A stretch of DNA of 64,000 bases, taken from Epiperipatus broadwayi (taxonomy: Eukaryota > Onychophora > Udeonychophora > Euonychophora > Peripatidae). Below, piece by piece: positions 45,535 to 59,229 of this stretch. The first letter of the stretch is position 1. Every line of letters begins with the position of its first letter. The stretch is taken from contig JAQFVV010006342.1 in assembly GCA_028023455.1 (NCBI GenBank), positions 1,761,001 to 1,825,000 on the forward strand, in the 5' to 3' direction. The notes under the pieces are model-generated. The model was given only the letters and a program-made list of their open reading frames with translations, made no database searches and was not told where the DNA came from. The translations under genes and the position numbers were made by a program.

Positions 45535-47489
45535 CTTAGAAAATATTAACAAATAGTTACCTATTAATTATTCATGCAAAAATGTATCTATGGAAATAAT
45601 AATTGTTGGGAAACAGAAATATCAAATTAAAGTTAAATATTTGAAATAAATTTAATTTCATTTTCACTTTAAGAAAATAAGAATTTTCCAAAAATAAAGC
45701 AAGAAAATTTTGACAATATAATATAGGTACATTAACTTCAGTCAAAATTATTGATTACTTGATAGGTTTGAGATATAGTATACAAAAAGAGGGAAACTCC
45801 AAATTTTATTTGGTAAAATTTTTTACTAGGTACTAATTCAATATTTTGTAGTAAATTCTACTTCATTTAATTTTGCTTATAATTTGTATCAGATTTCAAA
45901 TAATATAGCAGGAGATATATTATTATTTATAATAATATTATAACTTAAATGACTATAACTACTGTCAAGGGTTAAACGCCTGGTGTTAAATCACTTACTA
46001 AATCAAAGTCTTTAAAATATGAATTGTCTACATCACTAGAAATGAAAACGAAATATTTATTAATCATTATCATGCAAAAAAAAAAAAAAACAACAACTAA
46101 ATTCTGGATATTATTTAAATTATTTCTTTATTTAAAATGTATCAATCATCTACTTTATTCTAATAATATTATATCAATAATAAAAGTACTTCAAAATAAA
46201 ACAAAACTTTTATATTTAATTTTCAAGGATTAAAAAAATATTTTTTTAAAATTTGAACTTTCTATCAGAATAAACTAATTCTGCACATAATCCTCTGTGA
46301 GTCTTGTGAACCACTTTGAAGAGTAATACATTTGCAGTCTCATAATAGGACAATAGTAGTATACATGAATAAATTTCAAACCAGCACTGACAATGTGTGA
46401 AATGAATTCTATAACCTATAGATTATAAATGGACTAAATAAAAAATAAGCATAAAATTATGACCAAAAGAAGTAATTATTAAAATATAATTTCCTAAATT
46501 AGAAAATCATTAATTTGATATTAAATATTACACTAATAAATTCATAATAACATTACTCTTTTGCATTAACAACAAAAAATAAATTAGAAAATGAAATATT
46601 TTTCTTTATTTAAATATAAATCTGCATTATATGTATTTATCCATAAAAGTCAACATTTAGTCTAAGATAAAAATTTTTTTTATATATGAACAAGTAAATA
46701 TTTAATATAAATATAGTGTGTAAAGTTATAATATCAGAAAATAATTTACTATGTATAAAAATAATTAAAGTTAATTTTTATTTTTGATGATAAATTAATT
46801 GTTATAATGTCTGCATATTTCTTGAAATCGAGTAACAATAAAATGAATGTGACATGATTACACCTTTTATAAAAATTTAGAACTATTTTTTATTAGTTAA
46901 TGCTGCAATAATATTTACCAGATGAATGGTGTCATATACATGAGCATTATTAATAAAGTTGGCAAGGAAACATCTAATATCAATTCTGCTAATATATAAA
47001 CATTTATGAGTTGAATCCTTGGAAGCAAGTATTATTAAATACACATATATTAAGTATTTATTTTATTGAATATAGCATAGATATTTACAATAAATGTTAA
47101 ATAAGTGGAAATAATTGTAATTATACTAGAATTTATTATTGTTATCTGCTACTTTTTCATAATAAGCAATAAATAATGTGAAACTCCTTTTTTCGTTAAC
47201 ACCAATGTAATTTCATGTATTAAAAAGTTTTTATAGCATGTCTATTTCCTTTTTAAAAATATGCAAATATTTCATGATAATGCCATTAACATGTGTCAAA
47301 GCATTTCTAGAGTTAAGTTTTTCAAGGACTCAATAGATGATGTTATGTTTTATGCCTTAAGAAATTCAATATTTGTAAAAGAAATAAATATTTCCTTCAT
47401 TTGCATTCACTATCTTTGAGCAATGCTTATAATTTATAATAAGACTATTAAATAAATAGCAAATAATAAATAGAAAATAATAATTATTA
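45535..47489. other. AT-rich stretch, nothing recognised
   Basis: No supported feature beyond homopolymers. Confidence 0.5.
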
Positions 47490-47491
47490 TA

Positions 47492-48464
47492 CACCTGGGT
47501 CTCTTTTTACGCGGATTTATTTAATGTGATTTTGAAGTTACACGATTCATGTTTCTTCGGAAGTCAAACTCTGATAATGCGCTATTACTTTAAATAATAA
47601 ATTTCACGCACTTACGTCATATTGAAAGTAATAGCACATTATTGGAATTCGACTTTCATCTTAGTAACTTCAATATTTTCAGTGCTTTATAATAGTAAGA
47701 TTTTATGCAATAATGAAATTAAAATCATGATTTCCACATTTTATGTATACACACATTAAATTTTACAAGATTATAATGTAAATTTGTTCAAACATTGTGC
47801 GTGTTAATTTTGCATTTTAAATCACATTCTGTTTTTGCTTTTTAAAAAAGAACATAATCAATTATTAATCATTTAGTGCCCGCAAGTTTATTTTTAAAAG
47901 GTGAGTAATAGCAGTGGGCACAATTAAATTTGACAATTAAAAATTAAAATCTGATTTTTAATTGTAATTAACAATTTAAAAATTACAAAGATTAATTACT
48001 AATTACATTGTCACCAGAAAACCATTACCACAACATGAGGGTGAAGTTGACGCTAGTTGTATTTCCTCTTATGAAGAATCTGATTTTTTACCAGTTTGCA
48101 AACGAACCTGTTTATCAGCAAATAGCGATAATAATTAAAACGTGTATAAAAAAATGTAAATTACTGTACTGTAAATTATGCATAAAAATATATTATTTTG
48201 AATAAAATTAAATATTATAGTTAAAAAAGCTTGTATCAATTTTTTTCAAATTTGAAATTTTTTATTAGTCATATTTTATTTCCTTATTTTTTTTTGCGCA
48301 AATTTTAAAGTAATTTTACGTTGGTGCTTTGCTTTTACATGATTTTTGAAAAATCACAGTCCATATCCCCCCTTTTTCAAGGTAAGTTACATCTATTTTT
48401 GCACAATTTCGTTTGCGTGTGTTTTCTGAGGAACCTATCTATCACGTAAAATGGGACCCAGGTG
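47492..48464. mobile_element. TA-flanked TIR element (Tc1/mariner-type MITE, 973 bp)
   Basis: Terminal inverted repeats CACCTGGGTCTCTTTTTACGCG (left, 22 bases, first 20 shown by CACCTGGGTC plus TCTTTTTACG) and its inverse at the right end agree at 19 of 22 positions. TA dinucleotides lie directly outside both ends (47490-47491 and 48465-48466), the target duplication of the Tc1/mariner superfamily. An internal inverted pair (about 47556-47590 and 47617-47653, AATGCGCTATTACTTT and its inverse) is present. No transposase is encoded. The 65-codon frame at 48008-48205 has no recognisable domain. Confidence 0.75.
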
Positions 48465-48924
48465 TACTATTAATGATATGAACATAGTTATTTATTGTTT
48501 TGATATATTTGTTACTATATAAAACTTTCTGCCACATATATATATAATCAATGCTCAGTTTTATAGTAAGATAGTAAATCCATAAATGCAATCCTCTTCA
48601 ATCTCCAACTCTTCAGCCATCATTGAAAATCTGATGGTGGAATGCTCAAAGCCCTTGTTAATGCCATTATTACTGTAATACCTATGTTGACCTTAAATCA
48701 TTGTGACCTTTTATATGTAGGACCTTAATGTGTCCATTTAAATACCCAAAAAGAGAAGTGCAGAATACACACTGAATATATATTTAATTACACATATAGT
48801 ATACATACTTAATCTAAATGTAATTAAAGAGGATTTGAACCCAGACTTTCAAGCTCCTGTCAATTATTCACTCTATCTAATATAATCAATATATATGACC
48901 ATGTAAATGTGAAAAAATATCAAT

Positions 48925-48979
48925 GATCTCCAATATATGCATTTCATGCTGAATCAGCACTCATCAGTTGGTCTGGATC
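48925..48979 (-). ncRNA. Hammerhead ribozyme, family S copy 4
   Basis: Minus strand: outer stem I GAUC/GAUC (extends to AUGAUC/GAUCAU using 48923-48981), CAGA opposite A as internal loop, inner stem CCAA/UUGG, core CUGAUGA, stem II GUGCU/AGCAU with loop GAUUC, GAAA, self-complementary UGCAUA stem III, UA cleavage site. The core is intact. The outer stem differs from copy 3 by compensating changes (AUAGUC/GAUUAU there). Confidence 0.8.
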
Positions 48980-49353
48980 ATCTTTTCACATGTATGTAGT
49001 CATATGTATCAGTTATATTAGATAGAGTGAATGACTGAAGGAAGTTTGAAAGTTTTCATTCAAATCCTCTTTAATTACATCTATCTTAAGTATATATACT
49101 ATACTTATCCTTAAATATTACATTTTTAGCCTGTATTATGCCCATCCCTTTTCTGTGTCTTTAAATGAATTTATTAAAATCCTACATATGAGGAGCCAGA
49201 GTGACAATGGCACCAACAAGGGCTTTGAGCATTAACTGTCAAATTTTCAATGATATGGATGGTTGAAGAGGATTGAAGCCTGTCCATTAAAATTTGTGGA
49301 TTTGTTATCTTAATATAAAATTGAGCACTGACTATATATATGTGTGGGAAATG

Positions 49354-49412
49354 ATGATCCAGACCAATTGATGAGTTCTGGTTCAGCATGAAATATGCAT
49401 TTTGGAAATCAT
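49354..49412 (+). ncRNA. Hammerhead, family S copy 5, C3 substituted
   Basis: Outer stem AUGAUC/AAUCAU (five of six pairs), inner ACCAA/UUGGA (four pairs), box UUGAUGA with C3 changed to U, stem II GUUCU/AGCAU (one mismatch), GAAA (49390-49393), stem III AUGCAU, cleavage predicted after 49401. Loss of C3, which pairs with G8, should greatly reduce activity. Confidence 0.65.
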
Positions 49413-49570
49413 TTATCTTTTTCACATGTATGTAATCATGTATACTGGTTATATTAAAAAGAGTAAAAGATTGAAGGGAACTTGAAAGTCTGGGTTCAAA
49501 TTTCCTTTAATTACATCTAGCTTAAATATTTATACTATACTTGTATCTAAATATTGTATAAGATTTCATA

Positions 49571-52500
49571 AATTATGCTCCCCCGTCATACAGATTTGCC
49601 CATACCACAAACAATTAAAATTCAGAAATATTCAATATTAATAATAATAGTATGAAAGAATATCCATACACACATTAGAAAAAATAATACCCTTTTACAT
49701 CAAATGCATATTTAAATGTATAATCATTTAATTGCAATAAGCACAATCGAATTTAATAAAATATGAATTCAAACTCATTTTGATTTCTCTTAATATTTTA
49801 TAACATTAACAGTTTTAATAAATAATTCATATACATATCCTGACCTCAAAAATCCAACTAGATTTAGTTTTAAATAGAAATATAGATTTAAATTCACCAT
49901 AATGACAGAAAAAATATTTTAAATATAGATGACCAAGTTTATTTTTATAAAATATGCTAACACAATTTGAAATATAGATCTTAATATTAATAGTTGTTAT
50001 TAAATGGGAAAGCTATAGTTTCGTTAATTTGTTGCTTTGTTCATTACTACTACTTTTATTAACTATTTGATAAGGTTTCTATAATAAAGTCTTCATGCAT
50101 CCATAAGTGGATTTTTATTTTATATATATATATAAACATTATTCTGATTTTATACATTCTATTATACATAAACTTTAAAAATCATAAACCTCCATCTAAC
50201 AATAATAACAACAACAAAAACAAAACAAGATCAATTCCTCAGACTAAATATTTCATTTAATTCATTTCTTCAACTTTATTGGTGTGCTAAAGCTTTTGGA
50301 TTAGAAAACCATCATTCCGTGTAAAAATAATAAAACATTTAAATAGCAGTATGTACTTTATTTTAGTAGCAAATTTATTTTACATATGCACGCTCTAAGA
50401 TAGAAATTATCAATGGAAATCATTTGCATCTAAGTATATTTAGATGCTGTATATAATTTTATTATAAACAATAATTTCTTGATAATTGTATTCTTGTGAA
50501 CTAAAAATCTATAAGTATCAATATAACTCAGTAAGCTAAATATTTCTTTTATTCAAATTTTTAGAAATTTCTATATTTGTCATTTAAATTTTTTTGAAAA
50601 TTAATTTATTACTAAAGCTTAAGTCATTGAGTTTTATACTTTTATAGCTGAGCAAATTTATTCAACTATCTATACATTTGTAAGTATATAAAAAAGGAGA
50701 CAGAGATAAATGAGGGCAAAAATCAATGTATTTCCTAAAATTAATCTATTTATTTCTTATCAAATATTTTTAAAAGTTTATCATAGATTTTATCTCCATT
50801 TCTTTTCTAGAATTTCATTCAGCATTCTTCATTAAACAGATATTTTAAAAAAGAGAAGAGATTTAAAGTGAATATAACTTTAAAAAAATTTAAGCAAAAA
50901 CTATTTCCATTATAAAAAATGAATGTAATTTTTTCACGTTTTTTTAAACCATAATTTCAAAATGTTTTATAAATGATCATAAATATTATTCTAGCACATT
51001 TAAAATTACAGAAAAAATTAAAATTATAATGATTTAAGTAATATTATTTTTGAATTAATAAATTTTATGTTAGTCTATATTTGTTTACTTTATATGTGTA
51101 ATTTTATTTTTATAATCAAAAAAAATATCACTTTAAAGTTTGAAAATATTAACTGTTTACACTTTTATTGTTAAAAGGAGATTGCTTTGACAACAGTTTA
51201 AGATTGTTGATTGTTATTGATATTGGGATTGTCTATGTGTTGACAAGTTTTTAGTGATTATATATGTAAAAGCAAAGATCTTTGTGGGCAAAAGTGGAGA
51301 TGCAGTTTTTAATTTCATTTAATGTTTGGATCTCATTGTACATATGTTAACTCATTGTATATATGCTTAGATAGTATCAGCATGTCTAACATATCTACTG
51401 AGCTATATATTGTAATGTGATAAAAATGATGATGCTGGGAAAATGATCAATATAATCTGAATAAAAAATAGCCCAATCTGGTCACCATTTTGTAATGGAA
51501 TATTGATTATAATATGGAATGATAATATAAAAACTTTAATATGCTACAAAATTGTAACATCATTCATTATAAAATAAATCTAGTCTAAATGTAGAGTGCC
51601 ATTTTAGAACAGCCCCAAATTTGATTCGGCATTTTGTAATAATTGTCACCTGTATGTGATCATCATTGGCTAGCATTGGGCAGCTACTTTGTAACAATAA
51701 TAATGGATCTTCTACCTCAGTACTTCTCTACATTGGTTCAGGCAACATTTGTCATAAAATAAAAGAAATCAACCTATAGATTTTTAGACAACACTATATG
51801 GAAATAAAAGATCATGAAGAAATGCCCTTAAGATGTACATTATTTATGACAGAGGAAAACATGCATCAATGAATGATAACTCTGTTATAACCTACATAAA
51901 ATTCTAGCACAGTTATTGGTCACACTAGGCCATAACAATATTTCCCATATACAATTATTTAGATTGACCACTACATGATAATAAAATACTAATGATAATC
52001 TTTATTAAAACCTAATTTATTCAAAATAAAGCAAATGGGATCATCACTTCAGATATTACCAAATCTATTCACTATTCCAAAGTAAACTGCAATAAGCAAT
52101 GAAATCATTTATCATTATCCTAAACAATGATATATGCCTAAGATATCTATTTGATTGCTAATTGGATGAAACTAAATTCAAATCAATAAATAACTAAGTT
52201 CTGATATACTTTATTACATTAAAATTTAATGATATTCCATTTAAATAAAATAGTTCCTAAATAATTGTAGTAACATTTTGAGAATGTTTTATAAACCCAT
52301 ACAATATTTATAATGTTTAAATAACTAAACCCTTACTCAGTTTGGTATCTAATTTAACAACACACTAAACATAATATTAATACTTTGTTCACACTTTACA
52401 TTATATCGATATGCAATTATTGTTTAAGTTATATTTTAAAATGAAACACTCTACAAGAATTCATCATCATTAAATCTATTAGATAATCATGCATTTTGCA

Positions 52501-52679
52501 ATCCTGATCCCACCATATATAAAATATGTCACAGTTTTCTATTGGATATTTATCAAATTACAAACACCAATATTATTCATCTACTTAAATCTCTACTCAA
52601 CCAATTATAAAAATAGAACAATTAAACTATATATGACAATAATTGGCAGTTATCCAAGCCAAAGATAGATATTAAGTCA
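49571..52679. other. AT-rich stretch, nothing recognised
   Basis: About 3.1 kb without supported ORFs, terminal repeats or structured RNAs. Confidence 0.5.
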
Positions 52680-52687
52680 TACTAGTT

Positions 52688-53085
52688 CAGAGATCCCCAA
52701 CCTTTTTGCACTTAAGAGCACATTCTATAATACCAGCCAGGTGGCGGGCACCATTTATTTTTTCAACCTGGTGGTGGGCAGGATTTATTTTTTCATTGTA
52801 AATTTATAATTGGATACTGTTAATAATACACATAATATACAAAAAAATATTTATTTCAAAAATAAAATTTTAACATATAATTAGTGTTTATATTTTTATA
52901 CTGTAAAAGTATAGTATGTCCAACAATTTGATTAAAATATAATACAATAATTTGTAAGAAATTTTAAGAATTAAATTTATTTGTATCAGATAAATAATTT
53001 TTTATCGTGTTTGGATAGTGGTGGGCACATGTAAAATAATCTGTGGGTGCCATGGTGCCCACGAGCATAGGGTTGGGGATCCCTG
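52688..53085. mobile_element. hAT MITE (398 bp) with 8-bp target duplication
   Basis: The ends CAGAGATCCCCAACC and GGTTGGGGATCCCTG are inverted repeats with one mismatch in 15. The flanking octamers TACTAGTT at 52680-52687 and 53086-53093 are identical. Internal GGTGGCGGGCACC-like and GGTGGTGGGCA repeats near the left are mirrored by GTGGTGGGCAC and GGTGCCCACG near the right. No transposase, so it was mobilised in trans by a hAT transposase. Confidence 0.92.
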
Positions 53086-53093
53086 TACTAGTT

Positions 53094-56000
53094 CATAAAA
53101 TTTATGATCCCCACTTCAAAGAAGTTTAAAAGTAATTAAGACAAATCATTCTGACCAATGATAAACAAAATCTATTACAATTTTTGGAACCATATAATAT
53201 AAAGCACATTAATAATCAATCATAAACTAATGAAATTATTGATACCAGTAATATTGACTTGGATAAGTAAACAAATATTTCAATGTAATGATAAATATAA
53301 CATTTATATCTAATTAGACCCAATAATAATGGTAATGGATAAGAATGGGTTTGATCTTGGATCAAACTTCAAGTACCAAAATTACCTTACACATTCAAAA
53401 GAAATAATTAGATAGATTCACTGGATTTTAATCAACTTTAAATTTATTGGTTACTGATTAAAATTTATTATAATGATGATGATGATAATAACAATAATAT
53501 ATATATATAAAGAACATTAATAAACGATGTATGCAATAGATTAAAATCGTAACCAGTTAAAAAAATACAATACTATATTTCTTTAATAAGTAAGTAATTG
53601 GTAGTCTACCACATTATAGAATCAATAAGAATAATAATAAAATATGTATATATAAAACTTAAGAGTATGTTGCTTGACAATAATATTATATATAAAATGA
53701 AAAGAGAGATTTTAAATATCTTCCTATGACTTTAAATAGAATCTACAATGATAAAAAAAAATGTGATCAAATAAAAATTGATCTCTATTTATTCATTACT
53801 GTAATTTCTAAATAATTAAATTAATATAAAACCCATTATATTTAAATCCTTCTCTATCTGGAATATAAAAAAAATTTAAATATTTAAAAACATTGATTTA
53901 TAAATTAACCTATATCATCAGTAAGAGTTTAAATAATAGCAATAAAAATGAATCTCTCCAACCTTTTTATCATATAACTCCTATAATAACTCGTGAATAT
54001 ATCATTTATTCCTATACTTTAAAATAAAATACAAACAAAATGTACCCATTTTTTTTTTGTTTTTCAAATGAACCATGTACACACATAGAAATCATACCAC
54101 AAATGAACAGTCTCATCTCTTCTTTTTATCCACTAATCTATCATATCTTCTGGTTCCTTGTTCCTGATCCTAATTCATGGAGATAATTTTCCTTTAAGTA
54201 GAAAAGACAAACATGAATGATAACTATCATGGATTCGAATCCAATTACTTTCACATTTAAATTCTGATATTTTTTAAGCATATACATGTATCCAAGCTTT
54301 TAAAACAACAGGTACTTCACTGATGCAAAATCACACATCACTAGCTGTATTTTCTTTTTCTATTGGTAATAATGTATAAAGAGAACCTTTCTTTTATTGA
54401 CAAAATTCAGTTAAATCCAAGTGAATAATAAATGGTAGCTTTTTCATTCCAAATTTGAAAGTGAAATTTAAATTGCTTAATATTACACATAAGTTAAGTT
54501 AATTGATCACATAAAATTTATTGATCTGAAATATGATATCTGTACACACACCATTTGGTTTGTATTCATCACAAATAAATAGATGAAATTCTAGATTTTG
54601 ACAATGGAATATTTTTTATAGTCGACTTACACATTTTGATGTTTGGGTGTTTTGTTTTACATTTTGCCATCTCCCCTGGAATTTCATCAGCAAGCTTCCC
54701 AATTGAATGGACAGACATTTTGGGTTTATCCTCCCATGACTTTGGAAATTAGTCACTTAAAAATTTTAAATTTAACAAGTTTTTAAAGATGAATATAAAT
54801 GTGTCTAATCTAGCCAATGATCAAATTACAAGAATCAAATTGCAGCATTTCAGTTCTATTTGTAAGCTTATGTCAATGTTGTTACAATGACTGTTGAATA
54901 TCATTCAAAATTTCCCTCGATGATATAAGAAAATTGTTCAAGAAACTTTGCCTCCAATGTAAGTGAAATGAAGATTTTAAAACAATTGGACATAGCGAAA
55001 ATAAAATCCTGTTTTACAAGTTCAATATCATTTTTTCATTTTAAACCAAAATAATAAAAAAATTCATATTATATTTTCAATATTTTTTTAAATTATTATA
55101 TATGTATATTTTACATATGTTTTTAATAATATTTTCCAATAAACTGATTTATAAATGAACATATATGAAACATAAAACATTTAATTTTGTAATATGGTGC
55201 TTGTAATAACAGAAATTGAAATGTGCAATAATGATTAATAATACTGATTTCATTCAAATGATTTTTCTATAATTCACTTAATTATTTTCCAGAATCTATT
55301 TGTTTATTCACTTATTTATATTTTTCTTGAAATTGATCACAACAGTTATAATTTGATGCTAGAATTAATAGTAAAATATTATTTTAAAATAATAGGTTGC
55401 CATGGTTATCTAGTTAACAATACTTTCACACCTCCATTATCCATAATCAAGTAAAATGAAAATTAAACAAAGATCAACAAACTTCTTTATTTTTTTTAAT
55501 ACTGTGTCATACAGCACTAATCTGGCACTTACAATATATACTGATCATTGAAATCCAAATAAAATCTTTGTGCTATAATATTAATAGCAAGCAATTATTC
55601 ATCATTTTATATTTATATATAATCATAAATACAAAGTGGATATAATAAGTATAATGAGAAAGCTTTAAATATCTTTAATTATGCATCATAACTAAAACTA
55701 AAATCACTAATTTTGATATGTTTGAACAACTTGTCATAGACTGTTTAAACATTTCAGTTAATTGTACATGTAGATAAAAAACATATCTGATTTAACCTAT
55801 AAGACTTGATGTTCATTCACAAGAAATGATTTTTGTTGTCACACTTCTAAGAAGATATAGTATCTGTTAAAAGCAGAATGTTTTCCCTGGTAATTCTACT
55901 TCTTTTACAGATAATAATGCCAAGTCATTTATATATTTTTAGTCAAAGCTTATTTAAAAATAACTTTATATCTTAATTAACATTTCTAATTATGCAGCTT

Positions 56001-58660
56001 TCTAAAAATAGTAAATATATTTGACTTTAAATTACAAATGGTTTTTATCAAATAATCCAATCAATTACGCAAATTTATTAATCTACCTACATTTTAAAAA
56101 TAAAACTTTGGCTTTACAGAGATTTAAATAAAAATAGACTTTTCATATAAAAATCAGCTTACATTTGTAGGAGATCCTTATTTTATGACTTTTCATATTA
56201 CATAATTTTACATCATTCCAAGTAATATTGATCTTTCCCTTTGTTTGTATTTGTAATTCAAATTTGCATATTTCACCAAAAATACTCTCTGTTTTAGAAT
56301 ATAAAGAAGAAACTATTTTGTTAGCAGATAAACAAATATATACAAATTTGAATCATTACAACTAAGTAACTGTAGAGCACCATATGAAAAACTTTTGTTT
56401 TATGGAACCGAAGCATCACAAACTAGAAATTTACAATTTAAAACGCCACAATTCTCAATACAAAGACTGCAAATAATTTAAAAATACAAGTCATTTTCAA
56501 TATTATCATGTAAAGTACAATTATCTTAGTGCACTTTCTGTAAGTTACAATATAATATCAATATCTTTTAAATGAAAATGTTATTCAGTTTAAGTAAAAA
56601 TTAGAAATGATCAAAAGTGAATAAAATTTATGTTATCTGCCATTTGAAATATAATACTTCATAAAGTTTTTATTAGCAACTTTTGATAAAAAAACAGTCA
56701 GTAATCATTTGCAAGAAAACTACTATATTTAAAAGTATAAAACTATGAACATATTGCAAATTACACAAATTTATCCAGATTAAATAAATTTTTGGTTGTT
56801 AAGAGTATTACATTCAAATAAATTTTATGAGCTAAATACTAAAAAAACAAAACTTTTTTTCCATTTTTAAAATATTAAAAAAATTTAATATACAAAAAAA
56901 TAATAAAAAGTATAAGTCCTTTTGAACATTAAAATCCATTGCAACTTATTTCAAAATTAATAAAAAATTTAAAAAGAACTTAAAAAGTAATTTTAAATTT
57001 GAAGATAAATTGCTGTTAATATGAAGGAGGCAAAAATAAAAGCATTTGTATTTTTAATTCATAGCTTTTTTTGATTGTTATTATTTTATCTAGAATTTGA
57101 AATTTTACACTTATTTAATCATTATCTTTGTTCTTGAATAAATATATCTATTAATACTAGAATTCATTCTTTAATCAAATGTAATTACATAAATAAATTA
57201 AAGTACATGCCATAATTTTATTATGCCATGGTACTCACCAAATATTATTAACATTATTTCTATAAGAATTTAACTTCTATTGTTAATGAAGTTAAACTTC
57301 ACATGATTTTTCTGGAATCAATAAAGTATAAAGAATGAAGATTGTTTATTAAATAATGATCAAATAAATATCTTATTTTTTCAATAGTATAAATATATGT
57401 ATAATTTATCAAATAAAATTTTAAAATATGATGAAATTGCCTGATCTGTAATGGCTTAACAAATTTTCATATAGTATTTTTTTTTTTTAATCTGAGACAA
57501 TTTCTTCATTGATTGACTAATTATTTCAATATCCTACAGTAGACAAAAGAGTTTTTAGTAATTACATCTTCTGAGATGGCAAATAAAATTTATATAAACA
57601 AACTGAATTGAAGGAAATGGCAATCTTTATAGAAGATATGCAATGTTTATTTAGATGACCAAAATTTGAGATGATCATATCTTAGGATAAAATGCATGAG
57701 TAGTAGAGATTTATATGTAAATTAAATTTTGGATGTATTAGTGGCTGATAAATTAAGAAGGGTTATTATTATCACTGTAGCTGTAATTATAGACTGAAAT
57801 AAGTTTAACTAAATATCTATTAACACCTAGTAAAACCACATAAATAAAAATAGAGATATATTTTGAATATTTGATTTATATTGTTGTCCTATGTAATTTA
57901 TGCACAACTATCTTTGTTAACTTTAATAATAAAATTAATTTATACAAACTGAGATTTAATCATACAGTATATTTTTCGTGTGTAATCTATATTAATAAAT
58001 TTTACATTTTTAATATATTTAAAAGTTTTGCACAGCAGGAAAAAAATGCACATGTAACTTTAAACTAGAAAGGAAAGTTGCTTCCAATTTAAAATTTTGT
58101 CCAGTTATTGTGTGCTTCTTTGTTTAATGTGTTGTTTAAATATACATGTATTCTAGAAGACAGAACATGGGAGAAGCACCCAAACACATGAAGAATCAAG
58201 AATATCTACAGGGTGACCATGGTAAAATGAAAATGGAAGTTTGAAATGGTTTTTTTTTTTAAAAAAAAAAAACAAAGAGAAAAGGATTTTAATGTTAAAT
58301 TTATTATTAATATTTTTGTTTGATGTGAAATATAAATGCAAGAGATTCTAGTTATTAATGATTGAAAGAATTTTTAAATGCAATCTAATATATAAGACTA
58401 AAAAGTATTAACATTTTATAATTTATTCTTGTTATAAAAAAATTATGCTTAAAGATATGAAAAGAGAGCACCTATGAGTTATGATGTGAAAATGTGTGTG
58501 AAGTATAATATTTTAACTATATATTTCTTAAAGTATATACTTTAAGAAATTAAGTGTAATAGGGTTATTTGAAAGGAATCACAAACTTATTATAAAATGC
58601 AATGTATTTATAAGAGCAAGAAAGATTGAATGTTAATGGAAAACAAGATCATGATCTCAT
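53094..58660. other. AT-rich stretch, nothing recognised
   Basis: About 5.6 kb of unique-looking AT-rich DNA without supported genes or repeats. Short open frames such as 57871-58068 have the composition expected by chance. Confidence 0.5.
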
Positions 58661-58661
58661 T

Positions 58662-58680
58662 TGTTAATATATATATATAA

Positions 58681-58715
<35 letters not shown>
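58662..58715. repeat. (TA)n microsatellite
   Basis: Two (TA)n runs separated by AACT. They lie just upstream of the chain of truncated retroelements. Confidence 0.9.
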
Positions 58716-58818
58716 CTTCTAGTTACTATTAATACTCTAAAATACTTTTATCTCTAATGAAATTATTAATTAATCAAAATGTATTTGACTATTTTAATAT
58801 TTATACATATACATATAG

Positions 58819-59206
58819 AAGAGCAATACAGAGACTTCAGACCACTCAAAGAAGTATGGAGAGGTGTATGTTGGGAGTAACAAGAAAAGATCGAAAACGC
58901 AATGTATGGGTAAGAGAACAAACAGGTGTTACTGACATCATTGAAAAAATTAAAAGATTGAAGTGGAGTTGGGCTGGACATATTGCTAGAAGAGATGATA
59001 ATAGATGGACAATTGAAATTTTAAACTGGATTCCAAGAGATTGTAAAAGACCCAGAAAGAGACCACATGTGAGATGGATGGATGAAATAAGAAAGTGTGC
59101 AGGGGTGATGTGGAGAAGAGAAGCTAAAGATCGGAGAAGATGGATTAAACTTGGAGAGACCTTCATCCTGCAGTGGATTGATAATGGTTGATAATGATGA
59201 TGATGA
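58819..59206 (+). mobile_element. 5'-truncated RTE LINE tail
   Basis: The reading frame RRAIQRLQTTQRSMERCMLG to GETFILQWIDNG is almost identical to the C terminus of the full element at 38577-41748. It ends in the same TGATAATGATGATGATGAC microsatellite tail and lacks the endonuclease and RT. The open frame runs on from chance codons upstream (58757), so that ATG is not a real start. (TA)n or TA-rich sequence lies on both sides. Confidence 0.92.
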
Positions 59207-59229
59207 CATATACATATATATATATATAA

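Larger units (their letters stand above)
48530..49570. mobile_element. Retrozyme-like repeat cluster III, inverted about a ribozyme
   Basis: A minus-strand monomer (48530-48979) meets a plus-strand tandem (48976-49570) at 48976-48981, exactly in the outer stem I of the hammerhead. The two plus monomers are about 431 bp apart. Each monomer has the B-box-like GGTTCAAAT or TTCAAATCC, and the CAAAGCCCTTGTTAATGCC / GGCACCAACAAGGGCTTTG upstream segment occurs in both orientations. No ORF. Confidence 0.7.

Noticed and set aside
58757-58818. ATG and first 20 codons of the open frame leading into the RTE tail
   Set aside because: The RTE homology starts only at about 58819; the upstream codons are chance sequence next to (TA)n.
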